This document shows positions 55,186 to 62,782 of a DNA stretch of 64,000 nt, one piece after another. The stretch is from contig DUMA01000022.1 of assembly GCA_012840135.1 (NCBI GenBank), positions 372,001-436,000 of the forward strand, given 5' to 3'. Below the pieces are notes generated by a model that worked only from the letters and a program-made list of their open reading frames with translations, ran no database searches and was not told where the DNA came from. This DNA is from Thermoanaerobacterales bacterium (GTDB lineage: Bacteria; Bacillota; Thermosediminibacteria; Thermosediminibacterales; Tepidanaerobacteraceae). Position 1 is the first letter of the stretch, and every line of letters starts with the position of its first letter. The position numbers were made by a program, and so were the translations under genes.

Positions 55186-56058
55186 TTAAAGTATTAAATC
55201 CGCTACAAAAAATGCCAGCAGCGTTATCCCCACAACCTCATTGACGTTGTACGATGCCACTTTGGCATGGGTGAGATTGGTGGGGGATACGATGGAGTGC
55301 TCGTAATAAAGTAGAAGGACTACGGCGATGATACCCGCAAAAAATAAAGGCCCGAGGTGCATCAATAGCCAGAACCATGCCAGCAGCAGAACAGAAACAA
55401 CATGAAAACCCCGGGAAATTTTCAAAGCCTTCTCTATACCGAAATCTGCCGGTATGGAATGAATTCCGTTTTTTCTGTCAAAATCCACATCAAGAGTGCC
55501 GTATATAATATCAAAGCCCGCCACCCAGAGGCCGTAGACGGCTCCCAGCAGAAGTGCCGGAAACTCTATCCTGCCGGTGACGGCTATCCAGCTTCCAACA
55601 GGAGCCGCACTGCTGGCAAGACCTAAAAACAGGTGGCATGCCCATGTAAACCTTTTGGTATAGGAATAGAATATTAGCAAAAATCCCGCCAGAGGCAGGA
55701 GTTTTACGCAGAGGGGATTTAGCTTGAAAGCTGCCAGCACCAAAAGGGACAGGCAGAAACCGGAAAAGGCCATAAGTTCTTTTTTTGAAAGGATGCCCGC
55801 CGGGACATGGCGCTCCCGGGTCCTGGGATTTTTCCCATCTATGGCGGCATCTATCACGCGATTTAAAGCATTGGCAGCATTTCTTGCCCCGCACAGGGCC
55901 ACCGTAACCCAGAAAAGCTGGTAGAGCTTCGGTGCACCTTCCGATGCGGCAAATGCGGCAATATATGTAAAGGGCAGTGAAAAAATAGAGTGGCGGAACA
56001 TGATGGCTTCGCCTATGTATCGTATTTTTTTAAAAACCATTTGGATCGGTAAATCCAT
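55186..56058 (-). CDS. ubiA: UbiA-family aromatic prenyltransferase
   Basis: An integral membrane prenyltransferase of 290 aa. The first aspartate-rich motif reads NRVIDAAIDGKNPRTRERHVPAG in shortened form NRxxDxxxD, and the second is DVDFDRKNGIHS. Around eight membrane segments are visible. It attaches a polyprenyl chain to an aromatic acid such as 4-hydroxybenzoate. ATG 56058 follows GGTGGA and lies inside the ubiD 3' end, 29 nt overlap. The polyprenyl synthase three genes upstream could provide the donor. Confidence 0.88.
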   Translation of the reverse strand: MDLPIQMVFKKIRYIGEAIMFRHSIFSLPFTYIAAFAASEGAPKLYQLFWVTVALCGARNAANALNRVIDAAIDGKNPRTRERHVPAGILSKKELMAFSGFCLSLLVLAAFKLNPLCVKLLPLAGFLLIFYSYTKRFTWACHLFLGLASSAAPVGSWIAVTGRIEFPALLLGAVYGLWVAGFDIIYGTLDVDFDRKNGIHSIPADFGIEKALKISRGFHVVSVLLLAWFWLLMHLGPLFFAGIIAVVLLLYYEHSIVSPTNLTHAKVASYNVNEVVGITLLAFFVADLIL

Positions 56059-57499
56059 ATTCTTTCCACCTTTTTGTGACAAGATCTTTTATATCTTTGC
56101 TCATGGTTATTTCGTCGGGCCACTCTCGCAAATACCCTTCCGTTTTCCATTTCTTCGTCGCATCGATACCCATTTTACCGCCGTAACCAATAAAGTTCGG
56201 CGAGTGGTCCAGCACATCCAGCGGCCCTTTCGTTATTATTATGTCCCTTTCCGGGTCCACATTATTAAAGGCTTTCCAGGCTACTCTGGGTATGTCGTGA
56301 GGGTCTGTGTCATCATCTATGACAAGGACGACTTTGGTGAACATCATCTGACCCATGCCCCAAAGAGCGTTCATGACTTTTCGTGCATGGCCGGGATAGG
56401 ATTTTTTTATGGAAACGATGGCGAAGTTATGGAAAGACCCCTCCATGGGCAGGTTTATATCCACGATTTCCGGAAGGAAAAGCCTGATCAGCGGCAGGAA
56501 TATGCGCTCTGTGGCTTTAGCCAGGAAACAGTCTTCCATAGGAGGCTTGCCCACTACGGTGGCGGGATAGACCGGGGATTTCTTCCTGGTTATGCATTCT
56601 ATATGAAAGACAGGATAATCATCGGCCAGGGAGTAGTACCCGGTATGGTCTCCGAAGGGTCCTTCCCTCCGAAGTTCATTAAAATCTACATATCCTTCCA
56701 GAATAAATTCCGCATGAGCCGGCACATACAGATCCACAGTCTTTGCCTTCACCATTTCTACAGGAGCATTTCGCAAAAACCCGGCAAAAACTACTTCATC
56801 TATATCATGGGGCAGCGGGGCTGTGGCGGCATAGATAAGGGCCGGATCGCCACCCAGGGCCACGGCTGCTTCCAGGCCGAGATGTGTCTGGTTGCAATGT
56901 TTCCTTCGAAAATTCTCCGCCCCGTCTTTGTGCATATGCCAGTGCATGCCGGTAGTGGATGTGTCGAAAACCTGCATGCGATACATGCCCATGTTCTGGC
57001 GTCCGGTCACAGGATCTTTTGTAAATACTAAAGGCAGCGTTATGTACCTTCCGCCATCCTGAGGCCAGCACTTTAAAATGGGCAGCTTAAAAAGGTCCAC
57101 CTCTTCTTCTATAACCTGCTGGCAGGGAGCATCCTTCACCTTCTTTGGAAAAATCCTGGCAAGACCGGCGAACCTGGAAAAAGTCCTGACCTTTTCTACG
57201 AATCCTTCGGGCATGGCAGCGTGTATGAGTTCATTGATACGCCCCGCAATTTCATCCAGGTTTTTTACGCTCAAAGCAAGGTTCATTCTCTCTTCAGTCC
57301 CGAAGGCATTTATTAAAAGTGGAAATTCACTGCCCTTTACATTTTCGAACAAAAGAGCCGGGCCTCCGGATTTTACCACTCTATTGTAGATCTCGGTGAT
57401 TTCCAGTTCCGGGTCCACTTCTGCTCCGATTCTTTTTAAAAGCCCTTTGTCCTCTAAAACCTTTATAAATTCCTGTAAATCCCTGTAAGCCATTGCCAC
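56030..57499 (-). CDS. ubiD: UbiD-family prenylated-FMN decarboxylase
   Basis: A 489-aa (de)carboxylase. The catalytic Glu-Arg-Glu network lies in FNELRREGPFGDHTG, and the cofactor region around MGMYRMQVF and GMHWHMHKDG is intact. UbiD needs prenylated FMN made by UbiX, and no ubiX gene lies in this window. With ubiA and a polyprenyl synthase in the same operon, decarboxylation of a prenylated aromatic acid is the natural reading. Other UbiD homologues act on phenylacrylates or aromatic pollutants. Confidence 0.9.
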   Translation of the reverse strand: MAMAYRDLQEFIKVLEDKGLLKRIGAEVDPELEITEIYNRVVKSGGPALLFENVKGSEFPLLINAFGTEERMNLALSVKNLDEIAGRINELIHAAMPEGFVEKVRTFSRFAGLARIFPKKVKDAPCQQVIEEEVDLFKLPILKCWPQDGGRYITLPLVFTKDPVTGRQNMGMYRMQVFDTSTTGMHWHMHKDGAENFRRKHCNQTHLGLEAAVALGGDPALIYAATAPLPHDIDEVVFAGFLRNAPVEMVKAKTVDLYVPAHAEFILEGYVDFNELRREGPFGDHTGYYSLADDYPVFHIECITRKKSPVYPATVVGKPPMEDCFLAKATERIFLPLIRLFLPEIVDINLPMEGSFHNFAIVSIKKSYPGHARKVMNALWGMGQMMFTKVVLVIDDDTDPHDIPRVAWKAFNNVDPERDIIITKGPLDVLDHSPNFIGYGGKMGIDATKKWKTEGYLREWPDEITMSKDIKDLVTKRWKEYGFTDPNGF

Positions 57500-57523
57500 T
57501 ATAACACCTTTCCATCCATATTT

Positions 57524-57907
57524 TCATCTCACCCTGTTGCAGACATTTTCCCAGTCGCAGCCCCTGCAAAAATTCTCAAACCATGAACCGGGGACTCCGG
57601 CAACCTTTTGCTTTATCCCGCTCCAATGCACTTTTTGACCCGGTTCAATGCCAAGATAGCTCCTGGCCTGTCGGTCCAGAGCATTTATCTCTTCATCGGC
57701 ACCTTCCTTGTGCATGCAAACGTCCCCTTTCAATGAAGGGCAGGCCCTGCATACATCATCCGGCCCATGCACCACTTCTATCTCTTCGCCCTTTTCCGCC
57801 CGATTTAATAACTGCTTAAGGTTGTCTACATAGTCTTCACTGTAACCCTCTCCCTGAAAAAAATTAAGGCATATGAGATGATGCCCCCGGAATCTTATCA
57901 TATTCAA
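57524..57907 (-). CDS. DUF1284 cysteine-rich protein
   Basis: A 127-aa protein. RFRGHHLICLNFFQGEGYS at the start is typical of DUF1284. Two cysteine groups follow: CRACPSLKGDVC in the middle and FCRGCDWENVC at the end. They look suited to a metal or Fe-S centre. The function is unknown. It sits between the polyprenyl synthase and ubiD, 24 bp from ubiD, so it may serve the same pathway, perhaps as a redox component; this is inference only. Confidence 0.75.
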   Translation of the reverse strand: MNMIRFRGHHLICLNFFQGEGYSEDYVDNLKQLLNRAEKGEEIEVVHGPDDVCRACPSLKGDVCMHKEGADEEINALDRQARSYLGIEPGQKVHWSGIKQKVAGVPGSWFENFCRGCDWENVCNRVR

Positions 57908-57956
57908 CTCCTCCTGAAAAATTTTTTTATTTTATCCGCTAGTTAAAGATTAAACA

Positions 57957-58985
57957 TCAGAGAAGCCTTTTCACTATATATTCGGACATATTTATGAGTA
58001 CTTTTTTCATTGGTATATCCGGCAGGTCTTTTAATGAACCAATAGCTTTTTTTACATATATTTCGGCAAGATTGCGGGTGTATTCCACCCCGCCTGAATT
58101 TCTCACTATATACAGAGCTTTTTGGATTTCATCTGTGGTACGATTTTTCTTTTGCAATATATGGCGGAGCTCCTCTTTTTCAGGTGATGTTTTAAGGGCA
58201 ATGATAGCCGGCAAGGTAATGACCCCTTCTCTTATGTCGGCTCCGGAGGGCTTGCCCAGTTTTTTCTCATCACCCGTAATATCCAGCAGATCATCGGTTA
58301 ATTGAAAAGATGTGCCCATTCTTATGCCGTACTGGTAGAGAGCTCTGACGGTTTTAGCAGGTGCGCCCGTGATAGTAGCTCCCAGTTCGCAACTCAAACC
58401 AAATAGCAGTGCGGTCTTTCGCCTGATTCTGTACAGGTAATTCTTGAAAGAAATCTCGGTATTAAAAAGGTCTTCCCTCTGCTTTATCTCACCCTCGCAT
58501 ATCTTATACATCACTCGGGAAGTCCGATGGAGAATATCAAATCTATCCAGTGATGTCAGCAGTTCAAAAACCCTGCAAAATATGAAGTCTCCGGCAAACA
58601 CGGCCACATCTTTTCCCAGCCTCGCTTGAAGGCTGGGGACCCCTCTCCTCAAAGGAGAATCGTCGATGATATCATCATGCACCAGCGTGGCCGTATGGAT
58701 AAGTTCTACCGCTGCAGCCAGAGGCTTCACTTTCTCAAAATCATACTGGCCAAATCGGGCGCAGATCAGCAAAAGAGCAGGCCGGAGCCTTTTGCCTCCA
58801 GAACTTATCATTTCTATCAAGGGATTCTTTACCAGATTTATCCTTGTAAATACGGCTTTTTTCAATTCCTCATCCAAGACTGACAGTTCTTCCTTCAGTT
58901 CCCCCGGAATAAGCCTTTGCACTTTATCACCACACAACTCTTCGTCGAATAAGCATTCCATCATAAGTATAAACATTTTGTCCAA
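57957..58985 (-). CDS. Long-chain polyprenyl diphosphate synthase
   Basis: A trans-prenyltransferase of 342 aa. The first and second aspartate-rich motifs are DDIIDD (104-109) and DDLLD (231-235), with GGKRLRPALLL upstream. The residues before the first motif are small, as in medium- to long-chain synthases (heptaprenyl or similar), but chain length cannot be set from this. An internal ATG (residue 8 or 9) could be the true start. It heads the operon with DUF1284, ubiD and ubiA. Confidence 0.87.
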   Translation of the reverse strand: MDKMFILMMECLFDEELCGDKVQRLIPGELKEELSVLDEELKKAVFTRINLVKNPLIEMISSGGKRLRPALLLICARFGQYDFEKVKPLAAAVELIHTATLVHDDIIDDSPLRRGVPSLQARLGKDVAVFAGDFIFCRVFELLTSLDRFDILHRTSRVMYKICEGEIKQREDLFNTEISFKNYLYRIRRKTALLFGLSCELGATITGAPAKTVRALYQYGIRMGTSFQLTDDLLDITGDEKKLGKPSGADIREGVITLPAIIALKTSPEKEELRHILQKKNRTTDEIQKALYIVRNSGGVEYTRNLAEIYVKKAIGSLKDLPDIPMKKVLINMSEYIVKRLL

Positions 58986-59020
58986 AAAAGTCTACAAAAC
59001 ATATAGAATTTATTCTTTTT

Positions 59021-59052
59021 AAAATCAAAAAGGCGGGTTTACAATACCCGCC
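59021..59052 (-). terminator. Terminator behind lpd
   Basis: GGCGGGT and ACCCGCC form a 7-bp GC-rich stem with a 7-nt loop, followed by TTTTTGATTTT on the minus strand, 5 bp behind the lpd stop. Confidence 0.87.
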
Positions 59053-59057
59053 GATTT

Positions 59058-60770
59058 TTAATTTACAAAGTGTATAGCCCCGCTTTCAGCAGCAAGAACG
59101 GCTTCGTGGATGGCTTCCGCCGTGGTAGGGTGAGCATGTACAGTCTCAATGACATCTTCGCAAGTCAAGCCTTTCTTTACAGCCAGAGCAATTTCCGCTA
59201 TCAGATCGGTGGCATGAGGACCTATTATAGCTCCTCCCAAAATCTTTCCTGTACACTTTTGTTTAATAATCTTTACAAAACCCCTGCTTTCTCCCATGGT
59301 CAGCGCCTTGCCGCTGGCCGCAAAGGGGAATTTCCCAACTTCAACATCAATACCCTGCTTTTTAGCAGCTTTCTCACCGATTCCCACCATGGCAATCTCA
59401 GGGTCGGTGAATATGGCACTGGGAATAACATTGTAATCTATTTCAGAAGGCACTCCCATAATATTTTTTACGGCTACGATCCCCTGGTGAGATGCCACAT
59501 GGGCGAGAAGCACCCTATTTGTCACATCTCCAATGGCATAGATGTTGGGAATATTGGTTTGCATCTTTTCATTTACTTTAATGCCTCTTCCCTTGTCGTT
59601 CAATTCCAGTCCGAGACTCGCAACATCCAGGCCATCCAGTGAGGGCTGCCTTCCAACGGCCATGAGGACCTTATCCGCCGAGATATATTTTTTTTCATTA
59701 TCCTTACTGAATACGACTATGCTCTGGCCATCCTCTCCCTGTATTATTTGTTCCACTTTCGAACCCGTAAAAATTTTGATGCCCTTGCCTTTAGCTATTT
59801 TACTTATCTCTTCTATGATGTCCGAATCAAAAGCTGCAAGCACTTCATCAAGAAACTCCACGACGGTCACATCGACTCCGAAGCCGGAAAATATAAAGGC
59901 AAATTCCATTCCTATCACTCCGCCGCCTATGATAACCATCTTTTCCGGCAGTTCATCCATCTGTAGGGCATCGCTGCTGTCCATTACACATTCCAGGTCT
60001 TTGCCGGGAATGGGGAGCGAAGAAGATTTTGAACCTGTGGCAATAATTATATTTTTTGTCTTTATGGTGATTTCTGCTACTCCCTCTTTTACAAAAACAG
60101 TCTGACTGTCTTTGATTTCTCCCGTTCCTTTTATAACCTTCACATTATGCTTCTTCAAAATGTAGTCTATTCCTTTAACCAGCTGGTTTATTATCCTATC
60201 CTTTCTGCTGACCACCTTTTTTATATCCACCGAAATTTTTTCCGCATGACAGCCGAAGTTTTCAGCATCTTTAAGATTATTATACACTTCCGCCGAGCGC
60301 ACCAGGGATTTTGTGGGGATGCACCCCCTGTTGAGGCATGTTCCGCCCAGTGTATCTTTTTCTATAAGTATTACTTTTGCTCCCATTTTTGCTGCCTGAA
60401 TAGCCGCTACATACCCTCCGGGCCCTCCTCCGATTATGGTTATGTCGCATTCCATTTCCTGCTTCCGAGGTTTTAAAAGGTTTCCGAAATAATTAAAACC
60501 CCCGTTGTCGTCAGAAGCTGTTGCCTGTCCACAGGGTGTCCCATCTATTTTAGCCATTAAATCACATGCTTTTACAGTCTGAGATTCTTCAACCAGAATT
60601 TCACTTATTATACCCTGGGCGCTGGATTCTACCGAAAAGCTGCTTTTATCAGCCTCCAGTTCAAACAGGACATCTCCGGGCTTTACTTTTTCACCGGTTT
60701 TTTTTAAAATCCTGACCACCTTCGCTTCCGAAGTACTATCTAAACTTTCTAATCTTACATCTATTATCAT
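59058..60770 (-). CDS. lpdA: Dihydrolipoyl dehydrogenase with fused N-terminal lipoyl domain
   Basis: A 570-aa flavoprotein. Residues 1-75 form a lipoyl domain with the likely lipoylated lysine K42 (EADKSS). The E3 part starts near 108: FAD loop GGGPGG (114-119), redox disulfide C145/C150 in GGTCLNRGCIPTK, a second dinucleotide site GGGVIGMEFA, and the C-terminal HAHPTTAEA active-site base. No E1 or E2 genes are nearby, so it is not an obvious pyruvate dehydrogenase subunit. ATG 60770 follows AAGGGGGATA. Its co-transcribed neighbour is an AhpD-like protein, which suggests a thiol-redox role. Confidence 0.93.
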   Translation of the reverse strand: MIIDVRLESLDSTSEAKVVRILKKTGEKVKPGDVLFELEADKSSFSVESSAQGIISEILVEESQTVKACDLMAKIDGTPCGQATASDDNGGFNYFGNLLKPRKQEMECDITIIGGGPGGYVAAIQAAKMGAKVILIEKDTLGGTCLNRGCIPTKSLVRSAEVYNNLKDAENFGCHAEKISVDIKKVVSRKDRIINQLVKGIDYILKKHNVKVIKGTGEIKDSQTVFVKEGVAEITIKTKNIIIATGSKSSSLPIPGKDLECVMDSSDALQMDELPEKMVIIGGGVIGMEFAFIFSGFGVDVTVVEFLDEVLAAFDSDIIEEISKIAKGKGIKIFTGSKVEQIIQGEDGQSIVVFSKDNEKKYISADKVLMAVGRQPSLDGLDVASLGLELNDKGRGIKVNEKMQTNIPNIYAIGDVTNRVLLAHVASHQGIVAVKNIMGVPSEIDYNVIPSAIFTDPEIAMVGIGEKAAKKQGIDVEVGKFPFAASGKALTMGESRGFVKIIKQKCTGKILGGAIIGPHATDLIAEIALAVKKGLTCEDVIETVHAHPTTAEAIHEAVLAAESGAIHFVN

Positions 60771-60847
60771 TTTTATCCCCCTTAAAAATAAGAGCAGCAT
60801 GGAGCGCTGCCCTTTAAAAATCACTTTTAATAAACCTTTGAATATTA

Positions 60848-61204
60848 TTATTTTATAAAATCTTTTTCAAATTCATCTACTGCATCTTTTAATAGAGATA
60901 CACTATAAGCCATGGATGGGCCACCGCCAAAGGCCACCGCCACCATAGCCGCTTCCATGATTTCTTCTCGAGTAGCGCCAGCTTCAAGAGCTTTGTAGAC
61001 GTGAAATACTATGCAGTATTCGCACCTGTTGTAAGCTGCAATGGCGACGCTCATGAGTTCTTTTGTTTTTGTATCCACTACACCGGGCTTGTATGCAGCC
61101 CCTAGAAGATTCATGAAAGCCTTAACCTGTTCTCCATTGGTCTTTGAAACCTCCTGCAACCCCCCCATGAATTCATTGAGTAGTTCCCTTGGGTTTTTTG
61201 TCAT
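60848..61204 (-). CDS. AhpD-like carboxymuconolactone decarboxylase-family protein
   Basis: A small helical protein of 118 aa with the CxxCxxxH motif of AhpD (C61, C64, H68). AhpD-like proteins act as thiol-disulfide relays or weak hydroperoxidases. ATG 61204 lies 9 nt after GGGGG; an ATG 9 nt upstream touches the ribosome site and is unlikely. It is the first gene of an operon with lipoyl-fused lpd, under a promoter overlapped by a palindrome next to marR. Confidence 0.87.
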   Translation of the reverse strand: MTKNPRELLNEFMGGLQEVSKTNGEQVKAFMNLLGAAYKPGVVDTKTKELMSVAIAAYNRCEYCIVFHVYKALEAGATREEIMEAAMVAVAFGGGPSMAYSVSLLKDAVDEFEKDFIK

Positions 61205-61230
61205 AAAAAACATCCCCCTTTTATATTTTT

Positions 61231-61259
61231 GTTGCTATGCTAATTATTAGTATAGCAAC
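61231..61259. promoter_or_regulatory. Operator-like palindrome, probable MarR site
   Basis: GTTGCTATGCTAAT, one central T, then ATTAGTATAGCAAC: 14-bp arms with one mismatch. It covers the -10 box of the AhpD-lpd promoter, so binding would block transcription. The marR gene ends 64 bp to the right. Confidence 0.7.
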
Positions 61260-61277
61260 TATTGACGAATAATTCAA
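61249..61277 (-). promoter_or_regulatory. Sigma-A promoter of the AhpD-like/lpd operon
   Basis: TTGAAT and TATACT on the minus strand with 17-bp spacing, 45 bp before the AhpD-like start. The -10 box lies inside the palindrome. Confidence 0.62.
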
Positions 61278-61323
61278 TTGTACTTATGAGGATTTTCACA
61301 TTATTTGTGCTAAATTTCTCTAT

Positions 61324-61746
61324 TTAATTTATGTTATCTACCATTTTTTTTAAAACTCTCTTAAATACCTCCAATTCTTCATCGGTCAAACCTCTAGAAA
61401 AAATCTCACTCATCTTTTCCCCTTCCGGAAGGAACTTTTCTCTCAATTTTTTGCCTTTTTCAGTAAGCCTGATCTTGGTTATTCTTCTATCCTCCGGATT
61501 TTCTTGTCTTTTTACCAATCCGTCTTTTTCCATTCTATCCAGAAGCCTTGCTACTGTAGACCCTTTTATATTCATTTTCTCCGCCAGTTCTTTTTGATTG
61601 ATTCCCTCGTATTTGCCCAGATAATATAAAGCAATCCACTGCACTCGAGTTATACCGAGAGGCATTAATCTTTCATTGAAGGCATCGGCCATCATTTTTG
61701 ATGCTTTGTTTGTTATAAAAGCCACACAAGTATCTAGATCAAACAC
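61324..61746 (-). CDS. MarR-family transcriptional regulator
   Basis: A winged-helix regulator of 140 aa. The recognition region NQKELAEKMNIKGSTVARLLDRMEKDGLVKR and the wing NPEDRRITKIRLTEKG are typical. One cysteine (C7) lies in the first helix, a place where OhrR-type one-cysteine sensors have theirs. The start is GTG behind AAAGGGG. It precedes the AhpD-lpd operon in the same direction, with a palindrome between, so it is probably the repressor of those genes. Confidence 0.9.
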   Translation of the reverse strand: MFDLDTCVAFITNKASKMMADAFNERLMPLGITRVQWIALYYLGKYEGINQKELAEKMNIKGSTVARLLDRMEKDGLVKRQENPEDRRITKIRLTEKGKKLREKFLPEGEKMSEIFSRGLTDEELEVFKRVLKKMVDNIN

Positions 61747-62013
61747 ATTCTTACCCCTTTCTATGTTGTCATAAAAATCATTTCTGATTTATCATTATAA
61801 CAAAATAAAAAATATATTTCCATGTCCCTGCGTTTTTAAAGGACATTTTCAAGTTTTGAACGAATTATATTCTTTAAAATAGTAATGTAGATAGCGAAGA
61901 TCGTCATCAATTTTGAGAACCGCTGCAATATATATATTTTTTTTAAAGAACACGGAACTTTTTGTTTAATTTTTCGTCTATATATCTGGAATATACATAA
62001 AGGGGGTTATTTT

Positions 62014-62736
62014 TTGTCTCTGCTGGAACTGACACAGATCACCCGCATTTACAGAAACGGTCAGATCCGCATCGAAGCCCTGAAGGATATAAACCTCAGT
62101 ATAGAGGAAGGGGATTTTATATCCATCATGGGACCTTCGGGATCGGGGAAGTCAACACTGCTGAATATCATCGGTTGCCTCGACATGCCCACATCGGGCA
62201 CATATGAAATAGCCGGGACCAGGATTGAAAAAATGAACGACAGCCGTCTGGCAGATATCCGCAATCAGCTCATCGGCTTTGTCTTTCAGAGCTTTCACCT
62301 GTTGCCGGACCTTGATGCCCAGGCCAATGTGGAACTTCCGCTCATATACCGTGGCATGGGGGGCAGAGAACGGAATAAAAGAGCAAAGCAGGCTCTTGAA
62401 TCGGTCGGCCTCGGCGATAGGATCCATCATTTGCCCTCCCAGCTTTCCGGAGGTGAACAGCAGAGGGTGGCCATAGCCAGGGCTATAGTGGGGGAACCCC
62501 GGGTCCTGCTGGCCGATGAACCCACGGGAGCTCTGGACTCAAAAACCGGTGAAAATATTATGGCTATTTTTCAAAAATTAAACAGAGAACTGGGGATAAC
62601 CATAGTACAGGTAACCCACGAAGAAAACATCGCCAGGTACGGTCACCGGATCTTCCGACTCCGCGACGGAAAAATAGATCACATCGAGGAGGTGCAGAGT
62701 TTGGAACCAGCAAATAGCCGGATTATTCACGGTTAA
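62014..62736 (+). CDS. MacB/LolD-type ABC transporter ATPase
   Basis: A 240-aa ABC ATPase. Walker A is GPSGSGKST (40-48), the signature LSGGEQQRV lies at 144-152, Walker B is VLLADEP, and the H-loop is in QVTHEE. It belongs to the MacB/LolD/FtsE-like class. The start is TTG behind AGGGGG. The next gene is a membrane-fusion-type adaptor, and the permease is presumably to the right of the window. The substrate could be a peptide, antibiotic or lipid. Confidence 0.92.
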   Translation: MSLLELTQITRIYRNGQIRIEALKDINLSIEEGDFISIMGPSGSGKSTLLNIIGCLDMPTSGTYEIAGTRIEKMNDSRLADIRNQLIGFVFQSFHLLPDLDAQANVELPLIYRGMGGRERNKRAKQALESVGLGDRIHHLPSQLSGGEQQRVAIARAIVGEPRVLLADEPTGALDSKTGENIMAIFQKLNRELGITIVQVTHEENIARYGHRIFRLRDGKIDHIEEVQSLEPANSRIIHG

Positions 62737-62782
62737 AAAGAATATCAAAAGTATTTTACATTCTTACAAGGGGGTTTCATAG

